Positions 30,815 through 39,411 of a stretch of DNA of 64,000 nucleotides are shown piece by piece. The notes beneath the pieces were generated by a model, which made no database searches, was not told the DNA's origin, and was given only the letters and a program-made list of their open reading frames with translations. Each line of letters begins with the position of its first letter. Position 1 is the first letter of the stretch. The translations under genes and the position numbers were made by a program. This DNA is from a virus: the IMG/VR virus record IMGVR_UViG_3300035698_016797, positions 1 to 64,000 of that record; one strand, written 5' to 3'.

Positions 30815-31348
30815 ATGGACAAACCTCACATGCCTTCAATTTGCGTACTTAATCCGACAGCCTTCTCAACAGGCTACCACGGAAGACCACGAGAACGCTG
30901 GCTTACTGACGACATATACGGCAAAGGTTCAACAGTTGGATTTGTTAGTCGTAACAGTGTTATCAATGCAGACTCTGATATGAAAAGGATCATGGTCAGT
31001 GTTCCCGGTTCGGTTCTTTCTCACGAATGGGAGTCTCGAAAGGCACACAAAGCTTTTCCTCAAGTCTCTTTTGGTGGCTATTATCAAGTTGACCGACTTC
31101 TCGTCATGGATGACGTCCACAAGTGGTGTCACCATCACCTTGAGTTTGAAGACATTCGTACAGTGTGGGATATTCATATCGAACTAACATCAGAAGTTCG
31201 TCTTTCTTTGTCCGAAAGTATGACTGGGTGTCAATGTGAAATTGACAAATATGGAGAAACCTTGTGCATTAGCAAGGACGAAGGCGATGTTGTATTCTCC
31301 ATAGAAAACGCAAGAGTACTTCAAGCAACGTTAAATAGGATTCTTTAA
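30815..31348 (+). CDS. Hypothetical protein
   Basis: 177 residues from MDKPHMPSICVLNPTAF after AAAGAGG. Contains HKWCHHHLEFEDIRTVW, a His-rich stretch. Not recognised. Confidence 0.63.
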   Translation: MDKPHMPSICVLNPTAFSTGYHGRPRERWLTDDIYGKGSTVGFVSRNSVINADSDMKRIMVSVPGSVLSHEWESRKAHKAFPQVSFGGYYQVDRLLVMDDVHKWCHHHLEFEDIRTVWDIHIELTSEVRLSLSESMTGCQCEIDKYGETLCISKDEGDVVFSIENARVLQATLNRIL

Positions 31349-31354
31349 CAAGAT

Positions 31355-31431
31355 TCACGGGTAGCTCAGTTGGCAGAGCAGCTTCTGAAACATGGAGTGT
31401 GTCGGTGGTTCGAGTCCATCCCTGTGAACCA
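31355..31431 (+). tRNA. tRNA of uncertain identity
   Basis: Acceptor TCACGGG/CCTGTGA, D-stem GCTC/GAGC, T-stem GGTGG/CCATC with TTCGAGT loop, encoded CCA at 31429-31431. The anticodon arm is irregular: the best stem GCTTC/GGAGT encloses an eight-base loop TGAAACAT. If the loop is read as CTGAAAC the anticodon would be GAA (Phe), but then the stem pairs poorly. It is separated from the main tRNA cluster. Confidence 0.75.
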
Positions 31432-31453
31432 TTTTTTTTAGGGAAAATTTCTC

Positions 31454-32254
31454 ATGAAAAAAAACCCCACCTGGAAAGAATATGTTGACAATTCTATTTG
31501 TCAATACCCAACTCTGTATGCGAAATCAAACTGGGAAGATAGCGAATTTTCAGTTGCACATCAGACGTTTATAGTTCTAGGAAACGGAATGGAATGGGGA
31601 ACTATGAATGGAACAAAATTCGTTCTTGGTGAAGATCAGCATGAAAGAATTAATGGAGAATGGGAAAAAGTAGGTTTTGCCGTTTTAGCAGATGTTGAAC
31701 ATCCTCTACATCGGTTCATAAACAACGTATGGTGGGAGAGGATGGACGAGCATTATCACAACAAAGAAATGTATTTTTCTAAGCCTCCAGAAGCTGGAGA
31801 CGAGGAGTATACATATCTACAACAAAGTGAATTTGAAGGAAAACCTTTCCCAGATTTTTGCGGACCACGCATAGTTCGTCATGATACTCGTGTTTTTAAC
31901 CCCAAAATCAAACGTCCTGAACGGCCATATCCCAACTTTCAGAGAACCTATTCTAAGGCATGGCTGATTGAACCAGAAAAGATTGAACCAGACTGGCTAT
32001 TGGCCATGCTCAAGCACCATGAGCACTGGTTTAACTACTTCACTACAAACGAAAATCCACACTTACATGTGGCAACTGGGCCAGAATATTTAGAGAGATG
32101 GAAAGATTTAACAGTTGCAAAAGTACAAGAAGACTGGAGGGTTCCGGTATGGAATGGTTCCAATATTGATGAGGCAGTTCAATACCTCAGAGATAAGCAG
32201 TTGAAAGAAAACATCACATTTCTAAGAGAAACCGTGGAAAGATTAAGAGTGTAA
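31454..32254 (+). CDS. Hypothetical protein
   Basis: 266 residues, rich in Trp and His. NVWWERMDEHYHNKEMYFSK and MLKHHEHWFNYFTT suggest a metal- or ligand-binding fold. Ends with an ATGA-type overlap with the cupin gene. Not recognised. Confidence 0.68.
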   Translation: MKKNPTWKEYVDNSICQYPTLYAKSNWEDSEFSVAHQTFIVLGNGMEWGTMNGTKFVLGEDQHERINGEWEKVGFAVLADVEHPLHRFINNVWWERMDEHYHNKEMYFSKPPEAGDEEYTYLQQSEFEGKPFPDFCGPRIVRHDTRVFNPKIKRPERPYPNFQRTYSKAWLIEPEKIEPDWLLAMLKHHEHWFNYFTTNENPHLHVATGPEYLERWKDLTVAKVQEDWRVPVWNGSNIDEAVQYLRDKQLKENITFLRETVERLRV

Positions 32255-32715
32255 TGAAACCTTACCGCAAATTCGGTAAATGGTTCCAAATACGATGGAA
32301 AGAAGCGTTGGGCAAGCCAGAATGTCCCTACCTCTATCGTTGGACACTGATTATCTGTGGATTTTCAATACGTCTTCACCATTGGTTGAGAAGTGATGAT
32401 AACCGCTACTTCCACGACCATTCCTGTAATCTCATCTCAATCATCCTAAAGGGACGCTATACAAACGTTATTCCTCTCAATGATACAAGCCCAGATGTTA
32501 CCAACGCTCGCTTTATACAGGCTGGAGCATGGCGTCCTTGGTTTGCTAAGGCAACTGCCAAACACTACCTTTCTATTCCTTCTGAGGGAGCGTGGACGTT
32601 ACTGTTCCAAGGAAGACCTTTCCATAAATGGGGTTTTTACGTGAACGGTAAAAAAGTCCGTCCATTAAAGTACTTTCATCGTTTCGGGATAATTCAAAAT
32701 GAAGACTACCAATAA
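32254..32715 (+). CDS. Cupin-like phage protein
   Basis: 153 residues. RLHHWLRSDDNRYFHDHSCN then LISIILKGRYTN and WTLLFQGRPFHKWGFYVNGK match a phage/bacterial cupin family (SDD...HDH, then a G[RK]Y and a W.L...G...WGF motif). The two His of HDH are probable metal ligands. Its enzymatic activity is unknown. Confidence 0.75.
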   Translation: MKPYRKFGKWFQIRWKEALGKPECPYLYRWTLIICGFSIRLHHWLRSDDNRYFHDHSCNLISIILKGRYTNVIPLNDTSPDVTNARFIQAGAWRPWFAKATAKHYLSIPSEGAWTLLFQGRPFHKWGFYVNGKKVRPLKYFHRFGIIQNEDYQ

Positions 32716-32725
32716 GGTGACAAAC

Positions 32726-33034
32726 ATGAGACTCAAAAGAACACGCAAAAACTTCGGTGGTGGCAGTGGAAGGTGCACCCATGAAGGCGTCAAGTTTAGA
32801 GTCGTAGTTTGGGAGTTGACCAAAGGCACTCAAACGGTCATTGAGAGTAGACTTTTTGGTAGCAGTATGGAACTTCGTTTCGACGGAGAGCACATATTCA
32901 AATCTGATATTGAATGCGCAGGACAACTTACAGGTGGAGAAATCATAAGACTCATCGACGTGGAGAGAAAAGCTGCGTATGAAAGTGGAAGAGATTCCAA
33001 GCTGAAACAGATCAAAACGGCATTGGGATTATAG
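32726..33034 (+). CDS. Hypothetical protein
   Basis: 102 residues from MRLKRTRKNFGGGSGRC after AAGGTG. Beta-like core, helical C-terminus. Not recognised. Confidence 0.62.
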   Translation: MRLKRTRKNFGGGSGRCTHEGVKFRVVVWELTKGTQTVIESRLFGSSMELRFDGEHIFKSDIECAGQLTGGEIIRLIDVERKAAYESGRDSKLKQIKTALGL

Positions 33035-33038
33035 TTTA

Positions 33039-33287
33039 ATGATCAATCATCGCACAATAAAAGGTGCATGTCCACGTTGTTATAAAAATCCATGCACCTG
33101 TGGACACATGGCAGAACAGGAAGCGTGGGAAGCAGCATTCAAGGCGTGCCTACAGAGACCAACGTGGACAGCACGAGAGCGTGAAATACGTGCAAAATCT
33201 TCAGCAAAACTGACAGGAATAGAGCCAATTGAAGGGGCTGATTCGTTAGACGTTTTTGGAGTCCTAATAGAATCATTGAAAGGGTAG
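33039..33287 (+). CDS. Small zinc-knuckle protein
   Basis: 82 residues. CPRCYKNPCTCGH at the N-terminus gives four closely spaced Cys for one zinc; a helical tail follows. Function unknown. Confidence 0.65.
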   Translation: MINHRTIKGACPRCYKNPCTCGHMAEQEAWEAAFKACLQRPTWTAREREIRAKSSAKLTGIEPIEGADSLDVFGVLIESLKG

Positions 33288-33291
33288 AAAG

Positions 33292-33783
33292 ATGAGAAAA
33301 AGAAACTTTACATTGCTGGAACTCGTGGTTTGCTTCTGTTTCCTTGTGATCCTTGGAGCTATTGCCTGCAAAATCCTTTTTGGATGCCAGAAGAAAAACC
33401 ATCCAATCACCGTGAGCGAGCAAACCGTTGAAGTTACTATTAAGCTCGATAGTGACGTAATTGCAGGCTTAACAAACGGCTTAATGGAGTCTTTTAAGAA
33501 AGAAATGACTGCAAGGATTGAATCCGAGGCAAAGGCTGCGTTTATTAAAGCCAAGAAGGACATTAAAGAAGAACGTTGGGACAACACAGTACATCCTAGT
33601 GGTGAGACGGTAAAGGAAGAGGAACCGGAAAAACCGAAACCTCCTCCAACTCCAGAAGGTCCGAAACCTCCTACAGCGCCAGAGGTTAAACCTGAACCTC
33701 AACCAGAATCGGTAGAAAAGTCTACTCTCGTGGAAGTTCCAGCTAAAAAGATCAGAAAATGGGATAATTCTATACATCATTAA
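33292..33783 (+). CDS. Prepilin-like protein with proline-rich tail
   Basis: 163 residues. MRKRNFTLLELVVCFCFLVI followed by LGAIACKIL is a second type IV prepilin-like leader (RN-FTLLEL). The middle is a charged helix; residues about 105-140 are Pro/Glu-rich (EPEKPKPPPTPEGPKPP), consistent with an extended stalk. Unlike 28881 it sits in the local operon. Surface or membrane localisation is likely. Confidence 0.72.
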   Translation: MRKRNFTLLELVVCFCFLVILGAIACKILFGCQKKNHPITVSEQTVEVTIKLDSDVIAGLTNGLMESFKKEMTARIESEAKAAFIKAKKDIKEERWDNTVHPSGETVKEEEPEKPKPPPTPEGPKPPTAPEVKPEPQPESVEKSTLVEVPAKKIRKWDNSIHH

Positions 33784-33850
33784 TGTGTATTTGAGCATTC
33801 CACGGATGAAGAGCCTCCACAAGCTACGGCTGACAGATAAGGGAAATAAG

Positions 33851-34228
33851 ATGATCACAGATTGGGAAGGTAGAATACGTGATATAATCGCGACCTGTGC
33901 GGGAGACTCTCACATTCGATTCAACATCACAACTCACGAATTCTCTTGTCGCATCACCTCTTCTGACAGCGTCGTTCTGTATTATGTAAACTGTGGATCT
34001 GACATACTCCATTGTAATGGCATCCCTGGAGTGTTTAATGGAGAACACATTTTGACCGATGCCAAGAGTGGAAAGTACAATTTAAAAAATGGCGTTAAGA
34101 GATTGATGGATACTGACATCTTTTTTAAGAGCAGTATTCAAGCACGTTCTGCTGCTTTTGCATGGATTCTCAACCATTATAGCAAAAATGCTCAAATACA
34201 CATTAATGAGGCATTTCAATGTATTTAG
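33851..34228 (+). CDS. Possible diverged member of the tandem family
   Basis: 125 residues from MITDWEGRIRDIIATCAG after AAGGGA. The C-terminus SSIQARSAAFAWILNHYSKN resembles the ends of the three following paralogues (A...F..W..N....I). Overlaps the next gene by ten bases. Confidence 0.6.
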   Translation: MITDWEGRIRDIIATCAGDSHIRFNITTHEFSCRITSSDSVVLYYVNCGSDILHCNGIPGVFNGEHILTDAKSGKYNLKNGVKRLMDTDIFFKSSIQARSAAFAWILNHYSKNAQIHINEAFQCI

Positions 34229-34536
34229 ACGTGTTTTACAAAACAAATCTGTCTGAGCAGGCATTTTTGGCTATTGACGAAGTTGCCCAAAGAATGCATA
34301 TTAGAATAGCCGGAAGTAGACGCAACGATGCATATATGTGTTATGGGAATTTTGGTGGGATCAAAAAATATCTGCGCCATCAAGGTGTTTGGAAAGAATA
34401 CTCTGTGGAAGATGGAGATATTGTAACCGGAGAAAATGCCGGTAATGTTTGGGACGCATACTATCCACACAGCAGAGCTGCGTTTTCCGCATTTCTCACA
34501 TGGTGTATGAACAATAAACAGATTCCAAGTCTTTAG
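34219..34536 (+). CDS. Tandem paralogue 1
   Basis: 105 residues. Shares with the next two genes the order: N-terminal helix, [IL][RN]I.GS, then YLR.[QD]G.W[KQ].[FY][ST].[ED]D..I, then W[DN][AG][YF]Y...[RQ]A...FL.WC.N[NH]K. Function unknown. Confidence 0.7.
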   Translation: MYLDVFYKTNLSEQAFLAIDEVAQRMHIRIAGSRRNDAYMCYGNFGGIKKYLRHQGVWKEYSVEDGDIVTGENAGNVWDAYYPHSRAAFSAFLTWCMNNKQIPSL

Positions 34537-34546
34537 GAGTGTTTCA

Positions 34547-34867
34547 ATGAGTAGATATCTGTCACTAAATTTTGAAACAGGCTTTGCTCCTGAAGCACTA
34601 GTCATGATTGATGAACTTGCCAGAGTTATGGATGTAGACATCAATCAAAGCAAAAGAATCAGCGCAAGTATGTGCGGTGGACGTATTGATGGACGCAGAA
34701 AGTCTCTGCGTAATGACGGCACATGGCAAGAATTTACTGATGAGGATCGGAAAATAGTAGTCTCAGAACATAGAGCAATTTGGAATGGCTACTTCCCATC
34801 TTATCGGGCTGTAATGGTTGCGTTTATTATGTGGTGCGTCAACCACAATAAGGTTTCAATCCTTTAA
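34547..34867 (+). CDS. Tandem paralogue 2
   Basis: 106 residues, same architecture as its neighbours (SLRNDGTWQEFTDEDRKIVV; WNGYFPSYRAVMVAFIMWCV). Product of local duplication; function unknown. Confidence 0.7.
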   Translation: MSRYLSLNFETGFAPEALVMIDELARVMDVDINQSKRISASMCGGRIDGRRKSLRNDGTWQEFTDEDRKIVVSEHRAIWNGYFPSYRAVMVAFIMWCVNHNKVSIL

Positions 34868-34878
34868 AGGTCAATATT

Positions 34879-35202
34879 ATGTCAGCATATTTGAGATTAG
34901 ACTTTGACCCTGGAATTTCAGTTGCTGCTGTTCATGCTGCAAGTGAATTTGGAAGATCTATTGATCTGAGAATTCAAGGTTCCGAAGGCTGTCTGTCATG
35001 TTCCAGCTATATCCGTAATGGTAGTAATGGACAGCAATATCTTAGAAAAGATGGGATTTGGAAAGTCTTTACCCCAGAAGACCGCAGAATATGCGATTCA
35101 GGACAAAGGGAAACTTGGGATGGATTTTATGGAAACAATCAAAAAGCTGTTACTGCATTCCTGATATGGTGCATTAACAACAAGAAGATAGGCGCATTAT
35201 GA
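34879..35202 (+). CDS. Tandem paralogue 3
   Basis: 107 residues, same architecture (YLRKDGIWKVFTPEDRRICD; WDGFYGNNQKAVTAFLIWCI). Function unknown. A further relative, apparently frameshifted, is at 60091-60448. Confidence 0.7.
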   Translation: MSAYLRLDFDPGISVAAVHAASEFGRSIDLRIQGSEGCLSCSSYIRNGSNGQQYLRKDGIWKVFTPEDRRICDSGQRETWDGFYGNNQKAVTAFLIWCINNKKIGAL

Positions 35203-35597
35203 ATTTCTTTCCGATAGGATTTCAACCAGAGGGAGAAGATCCATTACATCCTGACGACTATCATTTCCACACGATTAATAGGATGTTCGCATACGCTTTT
35301 TCTTGTCAACTTTGTAGACACTTCCAACCGGTCCCGGAAGATGCACTCTTTATCACGAAAGCTACATTTTACAGTATGCCCGTACTTGAGGCATGTCTCG
35401 TATGTACGGACATCGAAAACGAGGAAACAATGCAATGGGCTTACATAGTTGAGACCATTTTACCAACAACTTGGGATGAAGAGGCAAAGATATGGATACA
35501 AAACGAAGCGGAACAACATGACATTGTCTTCAATTTTAATCATACTAACTCCAATGGGTGTGCTAACGATAGTGTGCATCGCATTGGTTTTAATTGA
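35199..35597 (+). CDS. Hypothetical Cys-containing protein
   Basis: 132 residues. CQLCRHF and CLVC in the middle could form one zinc site. The last 80 bases overlap the start of the next gene if that begins at 35518. Function unknown. Confidence 0.55.
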   Translation: MNFFPIGFQPEGEDPLHPDDYHFHTINRMFAYAFSCQLCRHFQPVPEDALFITKATFYSMPVLEACLVCTDIENEETMQWAYIVETILPTTWDEEAKIWIQNEAEQHDIVFNFNHTNSNGCANDSVHRIGFN

Positions 35598-37194
35598 CAA
35601 AATGGTTGAAAGCATAGAAGAAGAAGGAAATAGATGGTTGAACCATGACATCTATTTGGTCCAATTTGCAGAACTAAAGAGAGGATGTATTTCAATGTCA
35701 GATGGCAAGCAGAACTACAGAGAAACAGACACGCTATTACGCTTTAATGGTGACAAAGACAATTCTGTAAAGACAAAGTTGTGTCGCGTAGCCTTAAGGC
35801 CGGTTAAAAGTTGGAGATCAACCAATCAGGACAAGGACTGTTGGTATTCCATCTTTGCGTGTATTCAAGATGGAAAACAAAAGTGGTTGTTAAAAAGGCA
35901 ATCCATCCATCAAGACACTATAAAATCGTCTGTGAGCGAAACTATCATTCCACACGCGAACGGAATGAACATTCTCAAAAGCCAAAATGAATCAAAAGTC
36001 ACCACCTTCAGACAAGAAGGTTTCAGTGGTTCAAACATTATGGCTGGCTTTTTCAACAACACTCTTACTATGGGGCAGAGTTCGAAGAGAATATTCGACA
36101 TCCTCACCGAATCGTTGGCTACCGAAGCTGATGACTCACCTCTTGTCAACACCCCGGAATATGACCCTGAAGACGATCTTACTACAAGGTATCGCTGCAA
36201 GGGAACAACCACCGGCAGAACAAATGGATTTATGTTGCGCCAAATAGACAGTGAACTCGAATGTATCTATTGCAACACCATGAGATGTGATGTCTTGTTT
36301 GTTACTTCCACAGATAGAGAAGTACCGTGTCATGGAGACTGTCTTGAGGCGGAAGTAGAGATGAATCCAGATGTCGGGATTGCTCTGGTAATACATGAAA
36401 CAGTGTTCGGAGGCATTCCAGAAGGCAGGCTTCCTGCTGGAGTAAATGTGCTTGAAACACCACTATCTAACTCCTCTGTTCCAGAAGACGACAAGTGTTG
36501 TTTCTGTGACAAGAAAAAGTGCACCGCTGACGGATATGTAAAAGGTAAACTAACATCCTTTCACAGACTCTGTGCCCTCAAACAGCTCACCCTTACACCT
36601 TGGGATGCTGAACTTGAATCTTTGATAGGTGACACCGTACTTATTCCAAGTGGAAGAGTTCCTCAAAGTATGGTTCCACACAAGGCTGTATGTTTTATGT
36701 GTGGAGTTTCTGGGGCAGACAGGGTCGCAACAGACTTCGTTAATGGCCAACCACGATTTCTGCATATCAAATGCCTAGAGGATGAGATCAACAAGGATGG
36801 GATGACAGAGGATGACCTCCTTGATCTTGCCACAGAACTTATGAAAGACAGACAGATAGAAGAGTGCTGGTATTGTGGAAACAAAGAAGGCAAACTTATC
36901 TGGTCAGAGGAATATTGTGTATGGGTTCACAAAGAATGCGTTATCAGAGACGTAATGGAAGACTCTGCCGACGCAATCAACCTCAACATTGCCGCAGAAC
37001 TTCTCACCCAAGAAGAATTGAACATCCCGCAAATAATACAAGAAACTGGTAAATGTAAAGAGCTGAACGGTTGTGTCAAGATGGCTCACATTTTCCTGAG
37101 AAGGGTAAATGATATGCTCGAAGGAGAAGAGAATGTCTTCGAACCTGCTCCCAACTGGATTACGAAGTTGGAAGAGGCATTAGACAATGAATGA
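35518..37194 (+). CDS. Four-zinc-finger protein
   Basis: 558 residues if started at 35518, which adds a likely membrane segment (SSILIILTPMGVLTIVCIAL); an alternative start at 35695 (MSDGKQNYRE, after AGAGGA) gives a soluble protein. The C-terminal two-thirds hold four related fingers: CIYCNTMRC...CHGDC, CCFCDKKKC...FHRLC, CFMCGVSG...LHIKC and CWYCGNKEG...VHKEC, each CxxC-(17-20)-[HC]xxC, like the fingers in 21181. Possibly protein- or nucleic-acid-binding. Confidence 0.65.
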   Translation: MTLSSILIILTPMGVLTIVCIALVLIDKMVESIEEEGNRWLNHDIYLVQFAELKRGCISMSDGKQNYRETDTLLRFNGDKDNSVKTKLCRVALRPVKSWRSTNQDKDCWYSIFACIQDGKQKWLLKRQSIHQDTIKSSVSETIIPHANGMNILKSQNESKVTTFRQEGFSGSNIMAGFFNNTLTMGQSSKRIFDILTESLATEADDSPLVNTPEYDPEDDLTTRYRCKGTTTGRTNGFMLRQIDSELECIYCNTMRCDVLFVTSTDREVPCHGDCLEAEVEMNPDVGIALVIHETVFGGIPEGRLPAGVNVLETPLSNSSVPEDDKCCFCDKKKCTADGYVKGKLTSFHRLCALKQLTLTPWDAELESLIGDTVLIPSGRVPQSMVPHKAVCFMCGVSGADRVATDFVNGQPRFLHIKCLEDEINKDGMTEDDLLDLATELMKDRQIEECWYCGNKEGKLIWSEEYCVWVHKECVIRDVMEDSADAINLNIAAELLTQEELNIPQIIQETGKCKELNGCVKMAHIFLRRVNDMLEGEENVFEPAPNWITKLEEALDNE

Positions 37195-38248
37195 TGAGTT
37201 TGTCATCAATTGTTCAAGTGCATGGAATCTATGTCCCACGTTTCCGACCATGATTCCTGAGGGATGTGGCTCTTTACATCCAAGAATGATGAGATCTACT
37301 TGGAAGACTGCAATACATCTGTATGTTGCATGTCATTTTAGAACGCACAAAACACAAGAAATGGTGCGTTCGATTGAACTCCCCTCTGATGCGATTACAT
37401 TTCTACACAACAACGAAGGTTCAATCAGAAGCAAGTGGGAGACTCACAGACTGGAAGCTATTAAGTTTGCGGCAAAAGCGTTTGCAGAACCAAACCAACT
37501 TTCATTGTTACAACTGATGGCAAAATATGAAAGAGTTGTATTTCGTTCAAGAGATACGTTTCTTGGGGTTAACGATTCTGGAGAAGGTGCCAATCAATGG
37601 CTCACATCAATGTGTGACAGCGTGCAGAATTATCACTTCCACAAAATGTTTATCATTGCCAAAGGTTCTGTTTATAACGGGAAAACAACTGGAACTTTAC
37701 TGTATCCTGAATGTAAGTGTGGTGCCAATTTGGGAAGATGCTATTCAATCCCAATGAGCAGAACCTCTTTTACTGTCGCAAAAAGAATGTTGGCAAACTA
37801 TGGATTTTCATTCATCTTAGATCCAAATCATCAAGCGTTGATGGAGGTGGACCAAGAAGAAGATGGTAGAATTGTCATAATTGATGGCACACTTGCAACC
37901 AAGGATGACGACAAGGTAAAATTTCAAACCGTATTGAGGAAGATATACACTTATCTTTTGTCAGCAGATTGTGAATCCCATGAACAGGAAAGACGTAAAA
38001 GTCATCAGCATAGAAGACGAACTGCAAGACGTCCTCATGTGGCAAAACATCGAATGGCATCGACGTTTACAATGTTCGGAACTCCTTTTGTATCTACTTC
38101 TTTTGCAGATGCATTTGATATTAACATTCCGATTGCAGAAGAGGAACCTCCGACTCTTCGAAACCTTGAACATCTAAGACCATCACAAAGAACAACTATG
38201 CAACAAAGAACAGCCTCATTCATTGACAGAAGAAGGAATACACGATGA
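37187..38248 (+). CDS. Hypothetical protein with basic linker
   Basis: 353 residues. The first 260 look globular (MCDSVQNYHFHKMFIIAKGS; CKCGANLGRC). About residue 265-285 is very basic (ERRKSHQHRRRTARRP), and the final 65 residues (MFGTPFVSTSFADAFDINIP) look like a different domain. Within the basic segment another frame begins MNRKDVKVISIEDELQDVLM at 37980, also protein-like, so a recoding or fusion event is possible. Confidence 0.6.
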   Translation: MNDEFVINCSSAWNLCPTFPTMIPEGCGSLHPRMMRSTWKTAIHLYVACHFRTHKTQEMVRSIELPSDAITFLHNNEGSIRSKWETHRLEAIKFAAKAFAEPNQLSLLQLMAKYERVVFRSRDTFLGVNDSGEGANQWLTSMCDSVQNYHFHKMFIIAKGSVYNGKTTGTLLYPECKCGANLGRCYSIPMSRTSFTVAKRMLANYGFSFILDPNHQALMEVDQEEDGRIVIIDGTLATKDDDKVKFQTVLRKIYTYLLSADCESHEQERRKSHQHRRRTARRPHVAKHRMASTFTMFGTPFVSTSFADAFDINIPIAEEEPPTLRNLEHLRPSQRTTMQQRTASFIDRRRNTR

Positions 38249-38478
38249 GTAAAAGAAAAAAGAAAGCTGAATGTTTTTTCTGCAACAAAAAGGCAGACCG
38301 TGGAGACTTGGTCTCAATCTGTTACTCTGGAAAAAAGGATGACGGTACACCGTTCAGGACCGTAGTTAAAGCCTGTCTTGCACATCATGGAGTGCCAGAA
38401 TTGGCTAAAGAATACGAAGACCACGTCAACAGACAACAGGAGGAAACCCCGGATGAAGAAACTACACCGTCGTCATGA
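38245..38478 (+). CDS. Small zinc-finger protein
   Basis: 77 residues. CFFCNKKADRGDLVSICYSG and CLAHHG give a C..C...C..HH arrangement; similar to the fingers in 35518. First gene of the ubiquitin-like region by position. Confidence 0.62.
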   Translation: MSKRKKKAECFFCNKKADRGDLVSICYSGKKDDGTPFRTVVKACLAHHGVPELAKEYEDHVNRQQEETPDEETTPSS

Positions 38479-38644
38479 GCAGAAGAAACGCCCTCTTGGG
38501 GTTGGAGCAATGAACTCCACACTTTTCACTCAAGTGAAGGGTAAGTGCGAGATAGCTGCCGCAGGCAGCTGTAAAGCTTCAAGTCTTGCCAACTGTCTGT
38601 CATGCAGTGTTGGAAAAAGCGTTCTCAACATCAAGCCTGAGTAA
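38453..38644 (+). CDS. Small Cys protein
   Basis: 63 residues from MKKLHRRHEQKKRPLGVG after AGGAGG. CEIAAAGSCKASSLANCLSC contains four Cys. Function unknown. Confidence 0.55.
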   Translation: MKKLHRRHEQKKRPLGVGAMNSTLFTQVKGKCEIAAAGSCKASSLANCLSCSVGKSVLNIKPE

Positions 38645-38678
38645 ACACAGAATTCACAGTCGAAGGAGAAAGGACATC

Positions 38679-39206
38679 ATGATTAACGTACTGAAAGATG
38701 GAGCAGAAAGTACCATTGCAGGTGGTACTCTTCAGGATCTCATCAAGATCTTGAGCATCGGAGATGACTGGCAAATCAAGGTTGGAGGGATGGTTATTCC
38801 AAGCAACTCCGAAATCGAATTTTCAGATGGACACGAAGTCGTCTTCTCTTCGCCAGCATATCTACGCCTCTCTGAGAGCGACGAGAGTGTGGACGATACC
38901 GCTGAGGGTTCCAACGCAACGTCACCGGCAATGGAAGCGGTTGCCGCAGCGGGAATTCTCACAGCCGATACGGAAGCAGCACTTGCCGAACAGTTGGCAT
39001 CGACACCTTCAATTCGCATCATAGTCAGGAGTAAATCAATTGTCCTGCTTAATGATGGAAAGCCAACCCTGCATGACAAACTGCCAACTCCGTCGAAACT
39101 CAAGACGGCGCTTCACGTCATGGATGTTTTCCCTCTGTTGGGAACCTCCATTATTGTATGGAAGAAGAAAATAGAAGATGAGAATTCAGAAACACCTACC
39201 CCGTGA
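38679..39206 (+). CDS. Ubiquitin-like (beta-grasp) domain protein
   Basis: 175 residues from MINVLKDGAESTIAGGTLQD after AAAGGAC. Residues 1-58 follow the beta-grasp order: two strands, helix (TLQDLIKIL), strand W.I.VGG, and SDGHEVVFSSP, like one unit of the triple Ubl at 39785. An Ala/Ser-rich linker leads to a second small domain (SIRIIVRSKSIVLLNDG). No C-terminal GG. It is probably a partner or a diverged modifier in the same locus. Confidence 0.6.
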   Translation: MINVLKDGAESTIAGGTLQDLIKILSIGDDWQIKVGGMVIPSNSEIEFSDGHEVVFSSPAYLRLSESDESVDDTAEGSNATSPAMEAVAAAGILTADTEAALAEQLASTPSIRIIVRSKSIVLLNDGKPTLHDKLPTPSKLKTALHVMDVFPLLGTSIIVWKKKIEDENSETPTP

Positions 39207-39411
39207 TCGTGGCAACTGTGATGGTTGTCTTGAAAGATGTAGATACTCCCTCTCTTCGCCGGAAAGCAAAGGGTGTATGAAAGCAGAAGGAGTAGCACGA
39301 ACAGGGGTAAAAGAACAATCGAACATTCGCAGTGAAGTTGGCAAACTAAATGCCAACCTCGCTTTAACCCTAGGTGTAGAGGAGGATAAAACATGCGCTG
39401 ACGGAAAATGA
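39178..39411 (+). CDS. Small Cys-cluster protein
   Basis: 77 residues. GNCDGCLERCRYSLSSPESK followed by GC supplies four Cys, as in some small iron- or zinc-binding proteins. Overlaps both neighbours by a few bases. Function unknown. Confidence 0.55.
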   Translation: MRIQKHLPRDRGNCDGCLERCRYSLSSPESKGCMKAEGVARTGVKEQSNIRSEVGKLNANLALTLGVEEDKTCADGK

